In this document: positions 21,512-33,687 of the stretch, one piece after another | Numbering within the stretch: position 1 is the stretch's first letter | Layout: each line of letters starts with the position of its first letter | NCBI GenBank assembly: GCA_036435485.1 | Contig: CM071595.1 | Location: forward strand, 100,804,580 to 100,868,579 | Length of the DNA: 64,000 nt | DNA from: Saposhnikovia divaricata | Lineage: Eukaryota > Streptophyta > Magnoliopsida > Apiales > Apiaceae | Direction: 5' to 3' | Program-made: the position numbers and the translations under genes | Notes under the pieces: generated by a model | What the model was told of the DNA's origin: nothing | Seen by the model: only the letters and a program-made list of their open reading frames with translations | The model's database searches: none

Positions 21512-24500
21512 TTAAAAAGATAGATCATACAAAAGCATCTCCTGCACACTAGATGGAGTAGTAAACAAATTCTGGCAATTGAGCAAACAAGGAATTTTAG
21601 CCATTTCATGAGCTACTTTGTTTGCTTGCCTTTTAACAAAAGAAATTGAAAAGCCCACTCTAGATTGCATTATAGTTCGACGGCTTTCCAAAATGTGACC
21701 CAGTTTCAACAAATTCTCGCAAGGCCTCCGAATTGCTTGAACCGAAAGAAGGGAATCAGACTCAACACACATGCTGATACGACATAGATGCCAGCCACTT
21801 GAAGCCTTCCCAGATAGCAACAGTTTCTGCTTCCAACACTGTGTGACAGTTTGTAAACGACGCGACCTTACCTGCTACAAAGCTTCCAAGATGATCTCGT
21901 AACACTAACCCAACAGAAAAAGATGCCGAGTCACTTCTGAAGGAAGCATCCGTATTCAGTTTGAAACACCCAACCTCTGGAGGAGACTAACTCGTTTGAG
22001 GGACAGCCACAGACGGAATCACATTAGATTGCTTTGCCTTCCTGATACTAACAGCTTGTTTCCAATCCAAGAACAACTTTGCACTCATATCCATAGCAGT
22101 AACATGAGTAACTGATTTGTTCTCCCAAACTTTTTTATTTCGAACAAACCAAATTCCCCAGAGAACTCGAGCAATTCTAACCACTTCATCACTGGAACCT
22201 TCACAGATTTTATTCAGAATCCAATCTGGTGCATGCTCCACCTCTTGCGTATCATAGTTACCCCCCACATGGAGCCAACACTGTCGAGCAAAATGGCAGT
22301 CAAAGAACAAATGCAGAACATTTTCGTCACATGAATCACACATTGGACATGCTAAAGATAATTGAACAACTATAGAGCTCAACCTACTACGAACAGGAAG
22401 ATTGTTTCTACATACCCGCCATAGGAGGACTTTGACCTTGTGAGGAATTGACAGTCTCCATATCTTTCCCCACCCACTAGATTGAGTGACATTGCTCGTA
22501 CCTACATTCCTCTCATGCCACAGATGATACCCCGTTTTCACACTATAATGGCCATTAGTAGTTCTTGTCCAAGCAATCCTATCTCTGACATCGTTCTGAG
22601 GAATCTTAATTTTTAAAATGCTATTGGCATCTTCTTCAATAAATATTCCCCTAACTTTTGCAACATCCCAAACCTTCGCACCAGCCATAAACAGAGATGA
22701 AACAGAGGTACTGTAGTTCTCATATCTATGATTTTGATTCACCTTGAAGTCCTGATTCCCTCGCAGCCAAGGATCCTTATAAGCATCAATATCAACACCA
22801 TCCCCCAAGACCCATCGAAAACCTTCAGTTAAATTATTCTTGGCTGTTAAAATACCTGTCCATATAAAGCTTGCACCAGGTCTTGCAGTAGCTTTTAATA
22901 GATGGTCATTTGGATAGTAACGTGCTTTGTACAAGCGAGCTACCAGAGATAGAGGGTTGTTCAAAAAATTCCAGCACAGTTTGCCCAGCATAGCTACATT
23001 AAAGCCATAAAGACTTCTGAACCCTAAGCCACCTTTTGTCTTTGACATAGACATAGCATCCCACGACAACCAGTGTATTCCTTTTCTATCCGTTGAACCT
23101 GAATTCCACCAAAACTTGTTGAACATCCTTTCAATTTCTTGGCACAACGATTTGGGAAGTAAAAAACAAGACATGCAGTAGGAAGGTATCGACTGAGCAA
23201 CGTTTTTAATTAGAATAGCCTTACCCGCATGAGAGATGGGTTTAGATTTCCACCCTTGAATCTTCTTCCAAACCTTTTCTTTCACAAAACTGAAAACACG
23301 TTTCTTTGACCTACCAACAAGCGATGGCAGCCCTAGATACTTACTGTCTCTTAAGTCATTGTGAACCCCAAGAATTGCAGACAACTCCTCCCTCTTCTCC
23401 TGTCCCACATTTGCACTGAAGAAAATTCCAGACTTTTGCATATTTACTGACTGACCTGACTTGTACTCATAATCTTTTAACAAAGCCACAAATCCTGCTA
23501 GCTTCCTCATTCTTTTCCCGGAAAAAAAGAAAACTATCGTCTGCGAAAAGTAAGTGGGTAACTATAGGCGCTTGGGGACAAATCTGAGAACCATGGATAT
23601 CTCCTACAACAGCAGCATTAGTCAAAGCATCTGATAACCCTTCTACACATAGTAGAAACAAGTACGGGGATAAGGGGTCCCCTTGTTGGAGACCTCTCGA
23701 AGGAATAATCGACCCAACATAAGAACCATTGAAGCAAAACTCATACGATACTGTCGTTACGCACATCATGATCCAGTTTACCCATTTGCTACAAAAACCC
23801 ATTTGAATCATCCTTGATTTCAAAAAATCCCAGTCCACCCTGTCGTAGGCCTTGCTAATATCAAGCTTCAAAGCTATTTCACCCTCACTCCCTTTTGATT
23901 TCTTTTTCATATGGTGAATGATCTCAAACGCCACCAACACATTGTCAGTGATATTTCTCCCGGGCACAAAAGCCGATTGATGCTCAGAGATTAGACCAGG
24001 AAGGAGAAGTTTTAAGCGATTAGCTAGGACCTTTGTAATATTTTATAAAGGACATTGCACAAAGCAATTGGGCGTAAATCTTTCATATTGCACGCATTTT
24101 TCCTTCTTTGGAATTAAGACCACATTCGTATCATTAAGATGTGCAGGAAAAGAGCCAACTTACAACCACTCTTTGCAACAAATAAAGACCTCTTTACCAA
24201 GCATAGACCAAAATTGTTGAAAGAAAGCCGGGTTTAGACCATCCGGACCTGATGCCTTATCAGGATGCATCTGTTTTATAGCCAACGAAAACTCATCAAA
24301 GGAAACATCCTCCACCAAGCTTCTGTTCTGCTCCTCCGATATATGGGCAATACTAGCAAGATTCTGTTGAACTTCACTGTTTCTCTGCTCGCCTTTAAAT
24401 ACAGCTGAGAAATAATCTCTAACCATATGACACATATCCTCATGATTATCCAAATGCTCACCATTCTCTCTTTCAAGGAACGAGATGCGATTAGTTTTCC

Positions 24501-25589
24501 TCCTCGCTGAAGCATTTGCATGGAAAAACTTAGTATTTTCATCTCCCTCGGCTAGCCAAAACGTTTTGCACGTTGCTTCCAATAAACCTCCTCAAGACGG
24601 AGTAATTCATCGAGTTTCTCCCTTTCAGCAAAATAAAGACTCAGACCAGTTGCATCTGTACGATCAACCAGCTTTGACAACGAATCTTTAAGTTTTTTAA
24701 TCTTCTCCCTGAACTTATGAAAAAAATTTCTGCCCCAACGAGCCATAAAGGATGAAAAAGAAATGAGCTTGGGCAGGATATGAATGGAAGGTAAGTCCAA
24801 CCAGTGATCAACAACATCCTTCCTAAAAGTGGGTTCTTTAAGCCACGTATTTTCAAACATGAAACGGAACTGTTTCCTTGAACAATTCACAGAAAGAAGG
24901 TCTAAATTAATTGGATCATGATCAGAGTAAGTTACATGATGGAATGTTAACTTACACAACGGGAATTTCCTCAACCAGGAATTGGAGGCAAAAGCTCTGT
25001 CTAGCCTCTCTCTAACCCACTTGTCTATACCTCAACCTTTTTCCCAGGTATACTTTCCTCCACCCAGATTAATCTCAGATAATAAACAGTCCTCCACAGT
25101 CAACTTAAAACCATCCAGCAAATTTTGCGGGTGAGGAACACCTCCTGTTTTATCCGAATAGTAAAGGAGATCATTGAAGTCACCAAAAATGCACCACGGC
25201 AAATTAGACACTCCAGCTAAATTACGAATAAAATGCCACGAATTACTACGTCTGTGTCTCTCAGGGAAGCCATAGAAACAAGAAAGACGCCAAGAAGCTA
25301 CATTATTTTCATTAAAGACAACATCAACGTGATTTCGCGAATATCCAGCAATCTCACAATTTACTTGATGTTTCCAAAAAACTGCTAAACCCCCACTATG
25401 ACCAATAGAATCAACAGAGAAACATTGAAAAAAACCAAACTTGATACGAAGAACTTCAATCCTACTTGCATTAGAGAAAGTTTCAGACAAGAATAAAAAA
25501 TCGGGTTTGCGTACCTTCACAAGGTCGCTAAGAACACGAATTGCTCGAGGATTACCCAGTCCTCGGCAATTCCAGTTTAGGCAATTCAT
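21512..25589 (-). pseudogene. LINE ORF2: endonuclease, reverse transcriptase, zf-RVT, RNase H
   Basis: Starts at 25589 with MNCLNWNCRGLG and carries endonuclease motifs (NWNCRG, LSET, GDFND near 25195). A TGA stop at 25032-25034 follows YTWEKG; the frame then continues through RLDRAF and SDHDP. The pre-RT region (24552-24974, 24160-24582) includes WLAEGDENTKFFH and KASGPDGLNPAFF. Reverse transcriptase (23467-23967) has LKLDISKAYDRVDW, GLQQGDPLSPYLF and LLFADDS. Then comes a thumb/zf-RVT region (21987-23510; WRLSIPHKVKVLLWR, C-P-M-C ... H-L-F-F-D-C). The RNase H-like end (21512-21980) holds LNTDASFRSD and ESDSLLS. At least four frame breaks: near 24560, between 24160 and 23967, near 23500 and near 21820. 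Confidence 0.88.
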
Positions 25590-26775
25590 AATGACTGGCT
25601 AGTCTGCTGTGCAGACTTAGCCAATAAAATAGAAGAAGAAACCGAACAATCCATATTAGAAAGAACAGCTTCTGGGTTTACACTGTCAATGCTACCATCT
25701 GTTAACATAGCTACGTCTTGAATAGGCCCATTTCTTTTCCTCTTTTTTTCCTCTACACTAAACCCAACCAACTCATCCTCTGAGGGCCCAATAAAATTGT
25801 TACTTTTGAATTTTGCCGCTTGAACTTTTGAATTTTCAATTAACAGATTTGATCCCGATAACTTAGCACCCACATGCATGTTATTCCTATAATCACGTCG
25901 TTGCATGTTTTCCCTATCCTTTCCTGACCCTTGTCCCTCTGAAAATTGCTGTTGATAGTTATCATTTCCTAAATTACCGCCCCAATCTTCATCCCTCTCA
26001 TCCCGTAACCACTTGCTCTTCTCCTGTCCCGCCGCCCTCCGTGGCGGAGCTTGAAGCCACGATCCCCACTCCCTAGGGCTGTCATGCTGCTGCATTCCCA
26101 CCTTCTTGCTGTAAAATCTTTCCGTATGAGAAAGTAGACTACACACAAAACAGAAGTCCCTCAACCTCTCATACTTGCATTGAACAACACACTCAGTACC
26201 TTCTCTTTTACAGATTTTCTTCTTCCTCTTCAATGGCTTCCTCACATCCGCACGAATTTTCAACCTCATGCTCTCCCTCCAAATACTCGTGTTGTTATTT
26301 GGATCATACAAAAGAAACGTACCAAAGAAATTCCCAAGCTGCTTGCCCACTGTCTCGTTCATAAGCCCAGATGGAAATCCATGAATTTGTATCCAGAAAT
26401 TCACATCGAACAGAGGCACTTTAACAGGATCCTCACCCTTTGGAATGATACTATGAACAAGCAAAGCACCATCAAAAGACCAAGGTCCCCCATTCACAAC
26501 CCAGGCCATGTCATCTACATGATAAATTGAAATAAGAAAATACCAGGTTTCAAATCCTTTATGTTGATTCCCCGTGCAGGTTTCCACACATCTGCCAGTT
26601 TTGACTTCATTGCACGAGTATTAATCCCTTTCTCAGTAAGAAAGCGTCCCACCAAACATAGCTCAAACTTGTTTGAATCCTCCTCACTGCCCTCATCAAA
26701 AATGATCTGCTCATTCTCTTCATCATCTATATTCATTCCAGACATATGTTCGTTGATTTCCTCCAATCTTGCCAT
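25586..26775 (-). pseudogene. LINE ORF1: DUF4283 and CCHC zinc knuckle
   Basis: ATG at 26775 (MARLEEINEHMSG). The acidic N-terminus is followed by the DUF4283 domain (LVGRFLTEKGINTRAMKSKL, then VVNGGPWSFDGALLV and FWIQIHGFPSG). A knuckle-like segment follows (KYERLRDFCFVCSLLSHTERF). A one-base deletion near 26530 (after FLFQF) breaks the frame. The third cysteine position of the knuckle reads Y (ERFY), whereas the 61646 copy has ERFC, so the zinc ligand is lost here. The stop overlaps the ORF2 start as ATGA. Confidence 0.85.
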
Positions 26776-26880
26776 TAGAAAACTTTAGGAAACACAAAGA
26801 AAAACTCTCACAGCCTCAGAGAAGAGATGGAGAGAAAAACAGAGCTCTCACTGATGGAGAGAAAAAAAAAATTATTAGAC

Positions 26881-28471
26881 AACACTTTTTGAAAAATGTT
26901 AGTACTATATTGGAATTAGTATTTTTTTTATTATTTTGTTATATAACATACGTGGTAATCTAATAACATTTTAGAGTTTTTTTTTACATGTATATAATTC
27001 TAAGAATTATTTAAAACAATTTGTTATTTTTTTTACATGTGTGGATTTTTTTTATTAGGTGTTTTTGAACTTTTATTTTTAAAAAATACATGGTATTGCA
27101 TCAAAAAAAATACATGGTATTAATTTGTTTCATTTATTTGAAATTTGATATTTCTGGTTATGTTTTTTTATTTATTTTTGGGATATTTATGTGAAAATAT
27201 GTTATACAACTCTTTTTTTTTTTGAAAAAAGGTATTTTTTTATGTTTTTGTGTTAGTTTTTATTTGTTCTATTTGCATTTTTTTTGAGTTTTTTGTGTAT
27301 TTAAGTTTTCAAAATTTAGTATGTCTTTTAAAATTAGTGTTTGTTTTGTAGATGTTGATTTCTGTGTCATTTCAAAACATCACATGTTTTTTAATTCATT
27401 TAATATTAAAAAAATTTGTACTTGTTTTTAATATGTTTTTGTTTTTATTTTTATTTATTCTAAATTATATTAGTGTTTGTTGTGAATTATATTAGTTTTA
27501 TTTCATTTTATTGTTTGTTTTGTAGATTATATTTTGTCCTTTAAAATTATTTTAATCAAAAATTCTTTTTTTGAAATTTCAACTATAAACATTGTAAAAC
27601 AATAATTGTTGTGAAGTAAAAATGATACTACTGGTGTCAAATAAATATGTTTAATTTTTTTTGAGTGAGTATAGCTTAAACCAGAATTTTGGTGTCATTT
27701 CTAAAATTTTTTCATTACTTTTTTAATATCTTATTTTACCATATATTTTCTTAAAGACTTCTTTTGTTTTGTAATTAAATGTAAATGCTTGTTGTTTTAA
27801 AAATTATTTTTGAATTGAAATTTTGATGGTATGCCTTATTCACTTTTCTATTATATATAAAAACGAATTTGCGACTTATTTTCAATTATGGTTTTTTGCT
27901 ATTTTGTCCTTATTTGTTAATATTAGAAACATATTTGTTATCAAACCTAAAAATAAAATCTTGAATAATTTTTATTAAAATAATGTTTTTCTTAAAACAC
28001 TTTTATTTGGTAAACTATTTTTTTCTAAATTATATTTTAAGGTTTAGCCTAACATATAGTTTAATGTTTCATATTATTTAGCGTGTTTTCTTCTATTTAT
28101 TAGAATATATATAATATACTTTAGACATGTGGGAATTGTAATTTTATGACTTTTTTTAATAATTAGGTTTTCTTGAAACTCTTTTTAAATTATATTTTAA
28201 ACTTTAGTCTAAAATATTTCTGTATTAATTTTAGTTAACAATAATTTTATCAACTTTAATTTTTTACTGTTTTATCATGTGTTATTTTAGTGGATTCTTT
28301 TTTTATCTGCTTGTTTGTTAAATTAAAAATACCATTAATTAGTTAGTTGGTAGCTGGTCTTTTAAACCAATACTCTGGCCCAACTCATTCTCTGACCCAT
28401 TTTTAATTTCTTATGAACTTACGTTTTTAGCACCTAAACCTTCTTACGCCAATTATATATAGGATATAGGA
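26881..28471. other. AT-rich DNA between LINE and Helitron 5' end
   Basis: Very T-rich sequence of the same style as 20650-21480, consistent with one Helitron body split by the LINE. No coding sequence or RNA gene recognised. Confidence 0.5.
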
Positions 28472-29330
28472 TATAATATAATGTGTAACACCTAAGGTAC
28501 CTTTTTTGATAAAAAAATGTTATTAGTTAAAAAATAATAATTAATGTGTGGATCAAAAACACTTAATGGAATCTTAAGTGTGAGAAAAATACCAAAAACA
28601 TTTAATAGATTTCATTAAGGTTCATTAAACTAATAATTACTTATTAGTGAAATTCATTAAAGTGTTTATAATGCACATTGTCAATGTGATATTTCTAAAA
28701 GTATTTTGATAAATATTTTATTGACCAAGTTTTAAAAAAAGTTAAATATTTTATCAAAACACTTAACGGAATCTTCAACATAATTACTTGATAGATTGTC
28801 ATAATTAAAAAGCGCTTATTGAAACACTTGACGACTATTTTAAAAAAAGTATTCATTAATTTGTAATTTTTTTTTTGGAAAATAGATTTCATTTATAATT
28901 ATTAAGATTCTTATAAAAATACTTATTGAAACACTTGACGACTATTTTTAAAAATAGTATTCCTATCATTTTAAATTTTTTTTTGGAAAATAAATTTCAT
29001 TTTTTTGTACTTTTTAGACTTATAATGAAATTCATTAAAATGTTTTTAATACACATTGGCAATGTGAGATTCCTTAAGTGTTTTGATAAATATTTATTGA
29101 TGAAATTTTAAAGAGTAGGTATATTTTTATCGAATCACTTAACGGAATCTTCAGTATCCTTGAAAATTTATTTCATTTTTTATAGTTTTTAGAGTTATAG
29201 TGAAATTCATTAAACTATTTTTTAATACATATTGTCAATATGAGTTTCCTTAAGTGTTTTGATAAATATTTATTGACCAACTGAATAAGTAGATTTTTAC
29301 CAAAACACTTAACGGAATCTTGAATAAGTA
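28472..29330. repeat. AT-rich hairpin repeat field, right half
   Basis: Same repeat family as 18700-20619, with hairpin units near 28687-28775, 29065-29152 and 29241-29321. The words cacttaacggaatctt and taagtgttttgataaatatt mark the two arms. It resumes exactly where the putative Helitron ends. Confidence 0.7.
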
Positions 29331-30230
29331 GATTAATATTAACTCTAAGACAGATAATAAGAAATTATATATAAATGGACAACACCTAAGAGAATCTTGT
29401 CACACGTAATGGAATCTTGTAATTTATAACTTTTTTGTGAAAAATTGGAGGAGAAAGTAGAACAAATTAATATGTTGTTACAAACCATTTAGTAGAATCA
29501 AAGACTAAAAAGATAAAAATTAATTTGAAAAATATATTAAAAGGAAAAAAAATTAAAAGAATCCTAGAAATAAATAAATATTAGCATTATAAAAAAATAA
29601 TAACAAATAATTTATCAACGTGCTATGCGTATATAACTTTTTTTGTAATAAACATCGAGAATAAATAAAATAATTAATATGTTCTACAAAACATTCAATG
29701 TCATCAATGGTCAAAAAATTAAAGATTCACAAAAATAAAAAAATATGAATCTTATCATACATAAATATTTTGGAAAGAAGTACTAGGAGAAAATAGAAAA
29801 ATTAATATGTTGATGCCAAACACTTAAAGGAATCTTCGATTGAAAACCAAAACATTGATTTAAAAATTTCCAAACAGGTCAAAAATAAAAAATTTCTACA
29901 TATTAATAAACCATTATTCAAGAACTCAGAAACATTTTTGCCCCTGAACCTTCATAACCTTGAATACTACACATATTCATTTCACAACTGATTAAAAATG
30001 ATGTTGATTGAATACAACATGCAAAACATATTTATCAGTTCAAGAGAATCCAAGCATATTCAGAAATTGTCAAAGCAAAAGGAACAAGCATTGTCATAGC
30101 AAAATAACAACCATCTTAGGTAGACAAGGTTAACAACCAAATCCCATATACATAAATAAGCTAATGCAGATAGTGCGATATCATAAAAGCTAATCCAATA
30201 TTGGCATTTTAGCAGTCTTCTTAGGTAAGA
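29331..30230. other. Noncoding AT-rich DNA, degenerate repeats
   Basis: 29340-29850 holds weaker relatives of the same family (caacacctaagagaatctt, aaacacttaaaggaatctt). 29850-30230 shows no recognisable feature; its right end is 3' of the SKP1 remnant. Confidence 0.5.
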
Positions 30231-30908
30231 TTATTCAAAGGCTCAAGTATTCTCCCTGCAAAATTCCTCCTCTTCCTCTGGAGTGAAGTCATTCTTGATG
30301 TTAAAATTCTTCCTGATCTCCTCTGGTGTCTTCTACTTGATCATGTCAGCTACAATCTGGAAAGTCAAGATCAAGAGGCTCTTGATTTCAATGACAAAAC
30401 CATTAGACAAACAGAAGCCAAACATCTAAATTACTACTCTCTTGCACTGTCTAAAACTCTAAATAAAAACACAAGACAGAACATCCATACTAGCATCTAC
30501 AAAATATCAACAAAGTTTAGTGAGGCTACTTCACCTTCAAAATATGACACCCCAATAAATCAATCAATACATTAGAGAATAACTTAGCAAGATCACCACC
30601 GTACTGGAACACGTTGGAGAACACCTTAGGATATTGCACGATCACCCGTGGAACACATTGGAGAACACACACACACAACTGCATATGTTTAAGGCGATTC
30701 ATAATGGTTTTTAAGTTGATTATACTATTCATGAAAACACAAATAAAGATACACAATGGACAAACTAACCAGTAAACAACTGTAGGAAAAGTTCTCCAAG
30801 GGCTAACCCAGCAGATGTCTGATTTTGTTGATTGATAAAGCCCTGGGTCTATCATGAACTTGTTTCTCCATCTATTTCCGACAAATGTGTTTTTGATGAC
30901 GATTCCAT
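30231..30908 (-). pseudogene. SKP1-like pseudogene
   Basis: The C-terminal part (30415-30231) reads IKSLLILTFQIVADMIK, stop, KTPEEIRKNFNIKNDF, TPEEEEEFCREN, then a stop where Trp is expected, and AFE with TAA. This is the helical F-box-binding tail of SKP1. Near 30908 the minus strand gives ATG followed by SSSK...IDGET, resembling the SKP1 N-terminus, and then stops. The middle (BTB/POZ-like) part is not recognisable. SKP1 is the adaptor of SCF ubiquitin ligases; this copy cannot encode it. C-terminal identity is clear, N-terminal identity is tentative. Confidence 0.72.
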
Positions 30909-31351
30909 TACAAACCTGCACATTTATATACACAAATCAGACAAAATACATAATTAAAAAAACCAACACTCTATACCGTAAGATTCTTAGTGTTGTGTGT
31001 ATGTTTATCTGCTTCTTTCTTGACGCTTATATGATTTTGTTCTTCTATGTAGGTATAGAAGTTTGATATGTCATTAATTGGAATAAATGTATACAATAAA
31101 TCATTACAGAGAGGTGTGTTCAATCATGGATTCCTTTCCATATTTGAAAAGATTCAATTAGTCAATCAAATATTGATTGATATATTGTTTCCTTAAGTAA
31201 AGCAACAGATCGTATATTATACATAATCGAACAAAGCAAATAACCATGGTTCTTAGATGTATTTATAGCAATGTCATTATACACATTATTATTAGATTTA
31301 TTAAAAATCTAAATATTAAATGGTCAGGATTGAGTCTTCTGGTTCTCTTGC
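30909..31351. other. Intergenic DNA, nothing recognised
   Basis: AT-rich sequence between the SKP1 remnant and the first MITE; no coding or repeat signal supported. Confidence 0.45.
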
Positions 31352-31354
31352 TAA

Positions 31355-31735
31355 GAGCATCTCCAACGGTAATAGCTAAAATCATTAGCTATATAATGAT
31401 TATCTAAAAATTTGCTGAACTGTAAGATGTTTTACTCCAATGGTATTAGCTATAATGAATAGATATATTTTAAAAATAGTATTTTATTATTATTTTAATA
31501 ATAATATATATAATTAAATAAGATCGATGATGTGTCACGATATAAGTGGAGATAATGAATTATAGATATTATCTATATATTATAGATGTCCTCCAAATAT
31601 AGAGGATGTGAAGATGATTATCTAAAAATTTAACTAATAGGAAGCATGGTTGGAGAAGAAAAATTATGCATATTATCTAAAAATTATGCCATATCATCAA
31701 ATTTAGCTAATAGGTGTGTAGGGATGGAGATGCTC
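31355..31735. mobile_element. Tourist-like (PIF/Harbinger) MITE, 381 bp
   Basis: Terminal inverted repeats gagcatctcca ... tggagatgctc, flanked by a TAA target duplication (31352-31354 and 31736-31738). There is no coding capacity. The inner parts also mirror each other (attagctat / ttagctaat). Confidence 0.85.
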
Positions 31736-31904
31736 TAAGGAGGTTCTCCCTAAAACCTTACCATATATATATATATATATAGGCTAAGATCAAGTCCAAC
31801 AATGTCCTCAATATTGTCCTAAATCAATATTTAGGATATTTAGTCAATTTTTGTACTCCAACAATGTCCTAGTGGTGCCTTAAAATATTAGGACATCTAT
31901 CTCA

Positions 31905-33105
31905 GGGTGTTGACCCCATATATCACAATTTGAAAGTAAATGACCCCAAATATCACAACCTAAATTATTGGCCCCAAATATTACTCCACAACACCACTTC
32001 GTCCAGCGTTTACCTTTTTTTTTTTTTACTAAAACGTTATTTCTTTTAGCGTTTACCTTTTTTTTATTTTATTTGTTGAAAACGCTACTTAAGAGTTTGT
32101 TACTTTTTTTTATTTGTTGAAAACGCTACTTAACAGTTTGTTATAGCCCTGGGGAATGCTACTTTATGTAGCGTTTTGGTGGTTTTACCTTTTTTTTAAT
32201 TTTTTTTTTTGATATAGTGAGTGAGGGTGCAATTTAATTGTGTGTGCCCCTAGCGGGGCCCTAAGAAATAACCACAAATAGAACCCGTTGAACCCCAAAT
32301 AAAAACGCTATTTTATATAGCATTTTTTTTCTCCTAAATATATACGGTTTATTCGTCGTTCCGAATATTTCTAAAACCCAAAATGGAACTGTTGAACCCA
32401 AAGGTTAACCGTTGAAACCCCGAGGGAATAAAGATAAAATTTAAAAATTTTAATTAAAAAATTGAATCCGGCGGCATGATTTTTAAACGCTAACGTGTTT
32501 AAAAGTCAGGATAAGTTAGGGTTTAGGGTCCAAAGTTCGCATACGGTTTATTGGTCGTTCGGAATATTTCTAAAACCCAAAATGGAAACGTTGAACCCCA
32601 AAAGTTAACCGTTGAAACCCCAAGGGAATACAAAATAAAATTAAAAATTTTTAATTTAAAAACTGAATATTTCTAAATCTCAAATGAAACCCGTTAAACC
32701 CAAAATGAAAACTATTTAACCCCAAAAGAAATACCAATAAAAATAAAAAATATTAATTAGGAAAAAAATACAAACCGTGTTTTGTACAATTTACTACAAA
32801 CGCTAATTGAAAGTTGGTTACCCAACACAAAACGCTGAACTAAACTTTGTTTTGACAAAAAACGCTATTTAAAACGACAGAAAACGCTACTTTAAACTTT
32901 GTTTTGGCTGGAAACGCGAAACGCTTTAGCGTTTTTTTTAAAAAAAATTATAAAAATTTAAAACGCTACACGATGTAGCGTTTTTACTGGAAAAAATAAA
33001 ACGCTACACGATACTATGTTTTGGAGTGATATTTGGGGCCAACTTTTTGAGCTGTGATATCTGGGACCATTTGCTTTCAAATTGTGATATTGTGGGCCTT
33101 TTTTC
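31905..33105. mobile_element. Non-autonomous Mutator-like element with AACGCT palindromes
   Basis: Terminal inverted repeats of about 80 bp: the left arm has tatcacaatttgaaagtaaa and gccccaaatattactcca, and the right arm is its inverse. Target duplication of 9 bp with one mismatch (tctatctca at 31896-31904, tccatctca at 33106-33114). The interior has about a dozen aacgcta/tagcgtt words, several as perfect hairpins (aaaacgctaca-cga-tgtagcgtttt near 32960). A ~105-bp direct repeat has copies starting near 32342 and 32541. No ORF. Confidence 0.75.
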
Positions 33106-33304
33106 TCCATCTCATGCCCAATTTTTAAGACACCTTTATACTTGTCCTAAATCATTTTTAACAATCAAAAATTAACTTCCCTCTCCTCTCTTTTTTCCCT
33201 TCCTTCCAATTCTAATTCAAATATATTATTATTTTAATTTATAAAGCACAAGTATAAGGCATGTTGTTGGAATTGATACACAAAAATCATGATTTTAATC
33301 ATTA

Positions 33305-33687
33305 GAGCAAGTCCAACAATGTCCTAAATATTGTCCTAAATCAATATTTAGGACATTTAATCACTTTTTGTGCTCCAACAATGTCCTAGTGGTGCCTTAA
33401 AGCACTAGGACATCCATCTCATGCCCTACTTTTAAGGCACATCTATACTTGTCCTGAATCATTTTTAACAATAAAAAATTAACTTCCCTCATTTTCTACA
33501 CTTCTCTCTCCTCTCTTTTTTCCCTTCCCTCAAATTCTAATTCAAATATATTATTATTTTAATTTATAAGGCACAAGTATAAGGCATATTGTTGGAATTG
33601 ATACACAAAAATCATGACTTAAATCACTAGGACACTATATTTTATTATATTTATAGGGCACCAACTAGGACATTGTTGGACTTGCTC
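33305..33687. mobile_element. Tourist-like MITE, intact inner copy, 383 bp
   Basis: Starts gagcaagtccaacaatgtcc and ends with its inverse ggacattgttggacttgctc. The TTA target duplication (33302-33304 and 33688-33690) lies within the outer copy of the same family. Confidence 0.88.

Larger units (their letters stand above)
21482..26880 (-). mobile_element. L1-type LINE, degenerate, near full length
   Basis: The T-run at 21482-21491 is the minus-strand poly(A) tail, and the two ORFs upstream are in the order ORF1 (DUF4283/zinc knuckle) then ORF2 (endonuclease, reverse transcriptase, zf-RVT, RNase H). The 5' end lies near 26790-26880, where the leader merges with A-rich DNA. No convincing target duplication was found. 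It is closely related to the copy that starts at 61646. Confidence 0.85.
20620..28471 (-). mobile_element. Probable Helitron, carrying a nested LINE
   Basis: On the minus strand the left end reads ...gcacggttataatgCTAG followed by T (20619). CTAG fits the Helitron CTRR terminus, and ccgtgc-aat-gcacgg (20632-20646) is the usual subterminal hairpin, 8 bp from the end. On the right, the minus strand begins TCCTATATCC after an A (28472), fitting the Helitron TC start. The flanking bases therefore give an A|T target, and the same AT-rich repeat family resumes on the right. No Rep/helicase gene was found. The 3' end is well supported; the 5' end is inferred from TC, the A/T rule and repeat continuity. 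Confidence 0.55.

Noticed and set aside
21016..21552. Small hydrophobic ORFs in the AT-rich region
   Set aside because: Phe/Ile/Leu/Tyr-only products of T-rich DNA without domain or codon signal.
30526..30933. 135-aa ORF on the minus strand as a separate gene
   Set aside because: It overlaps the SKP1 remnant in another frame and has no recognisable domain; the SKP1-like N-terminal words are in a different frame.
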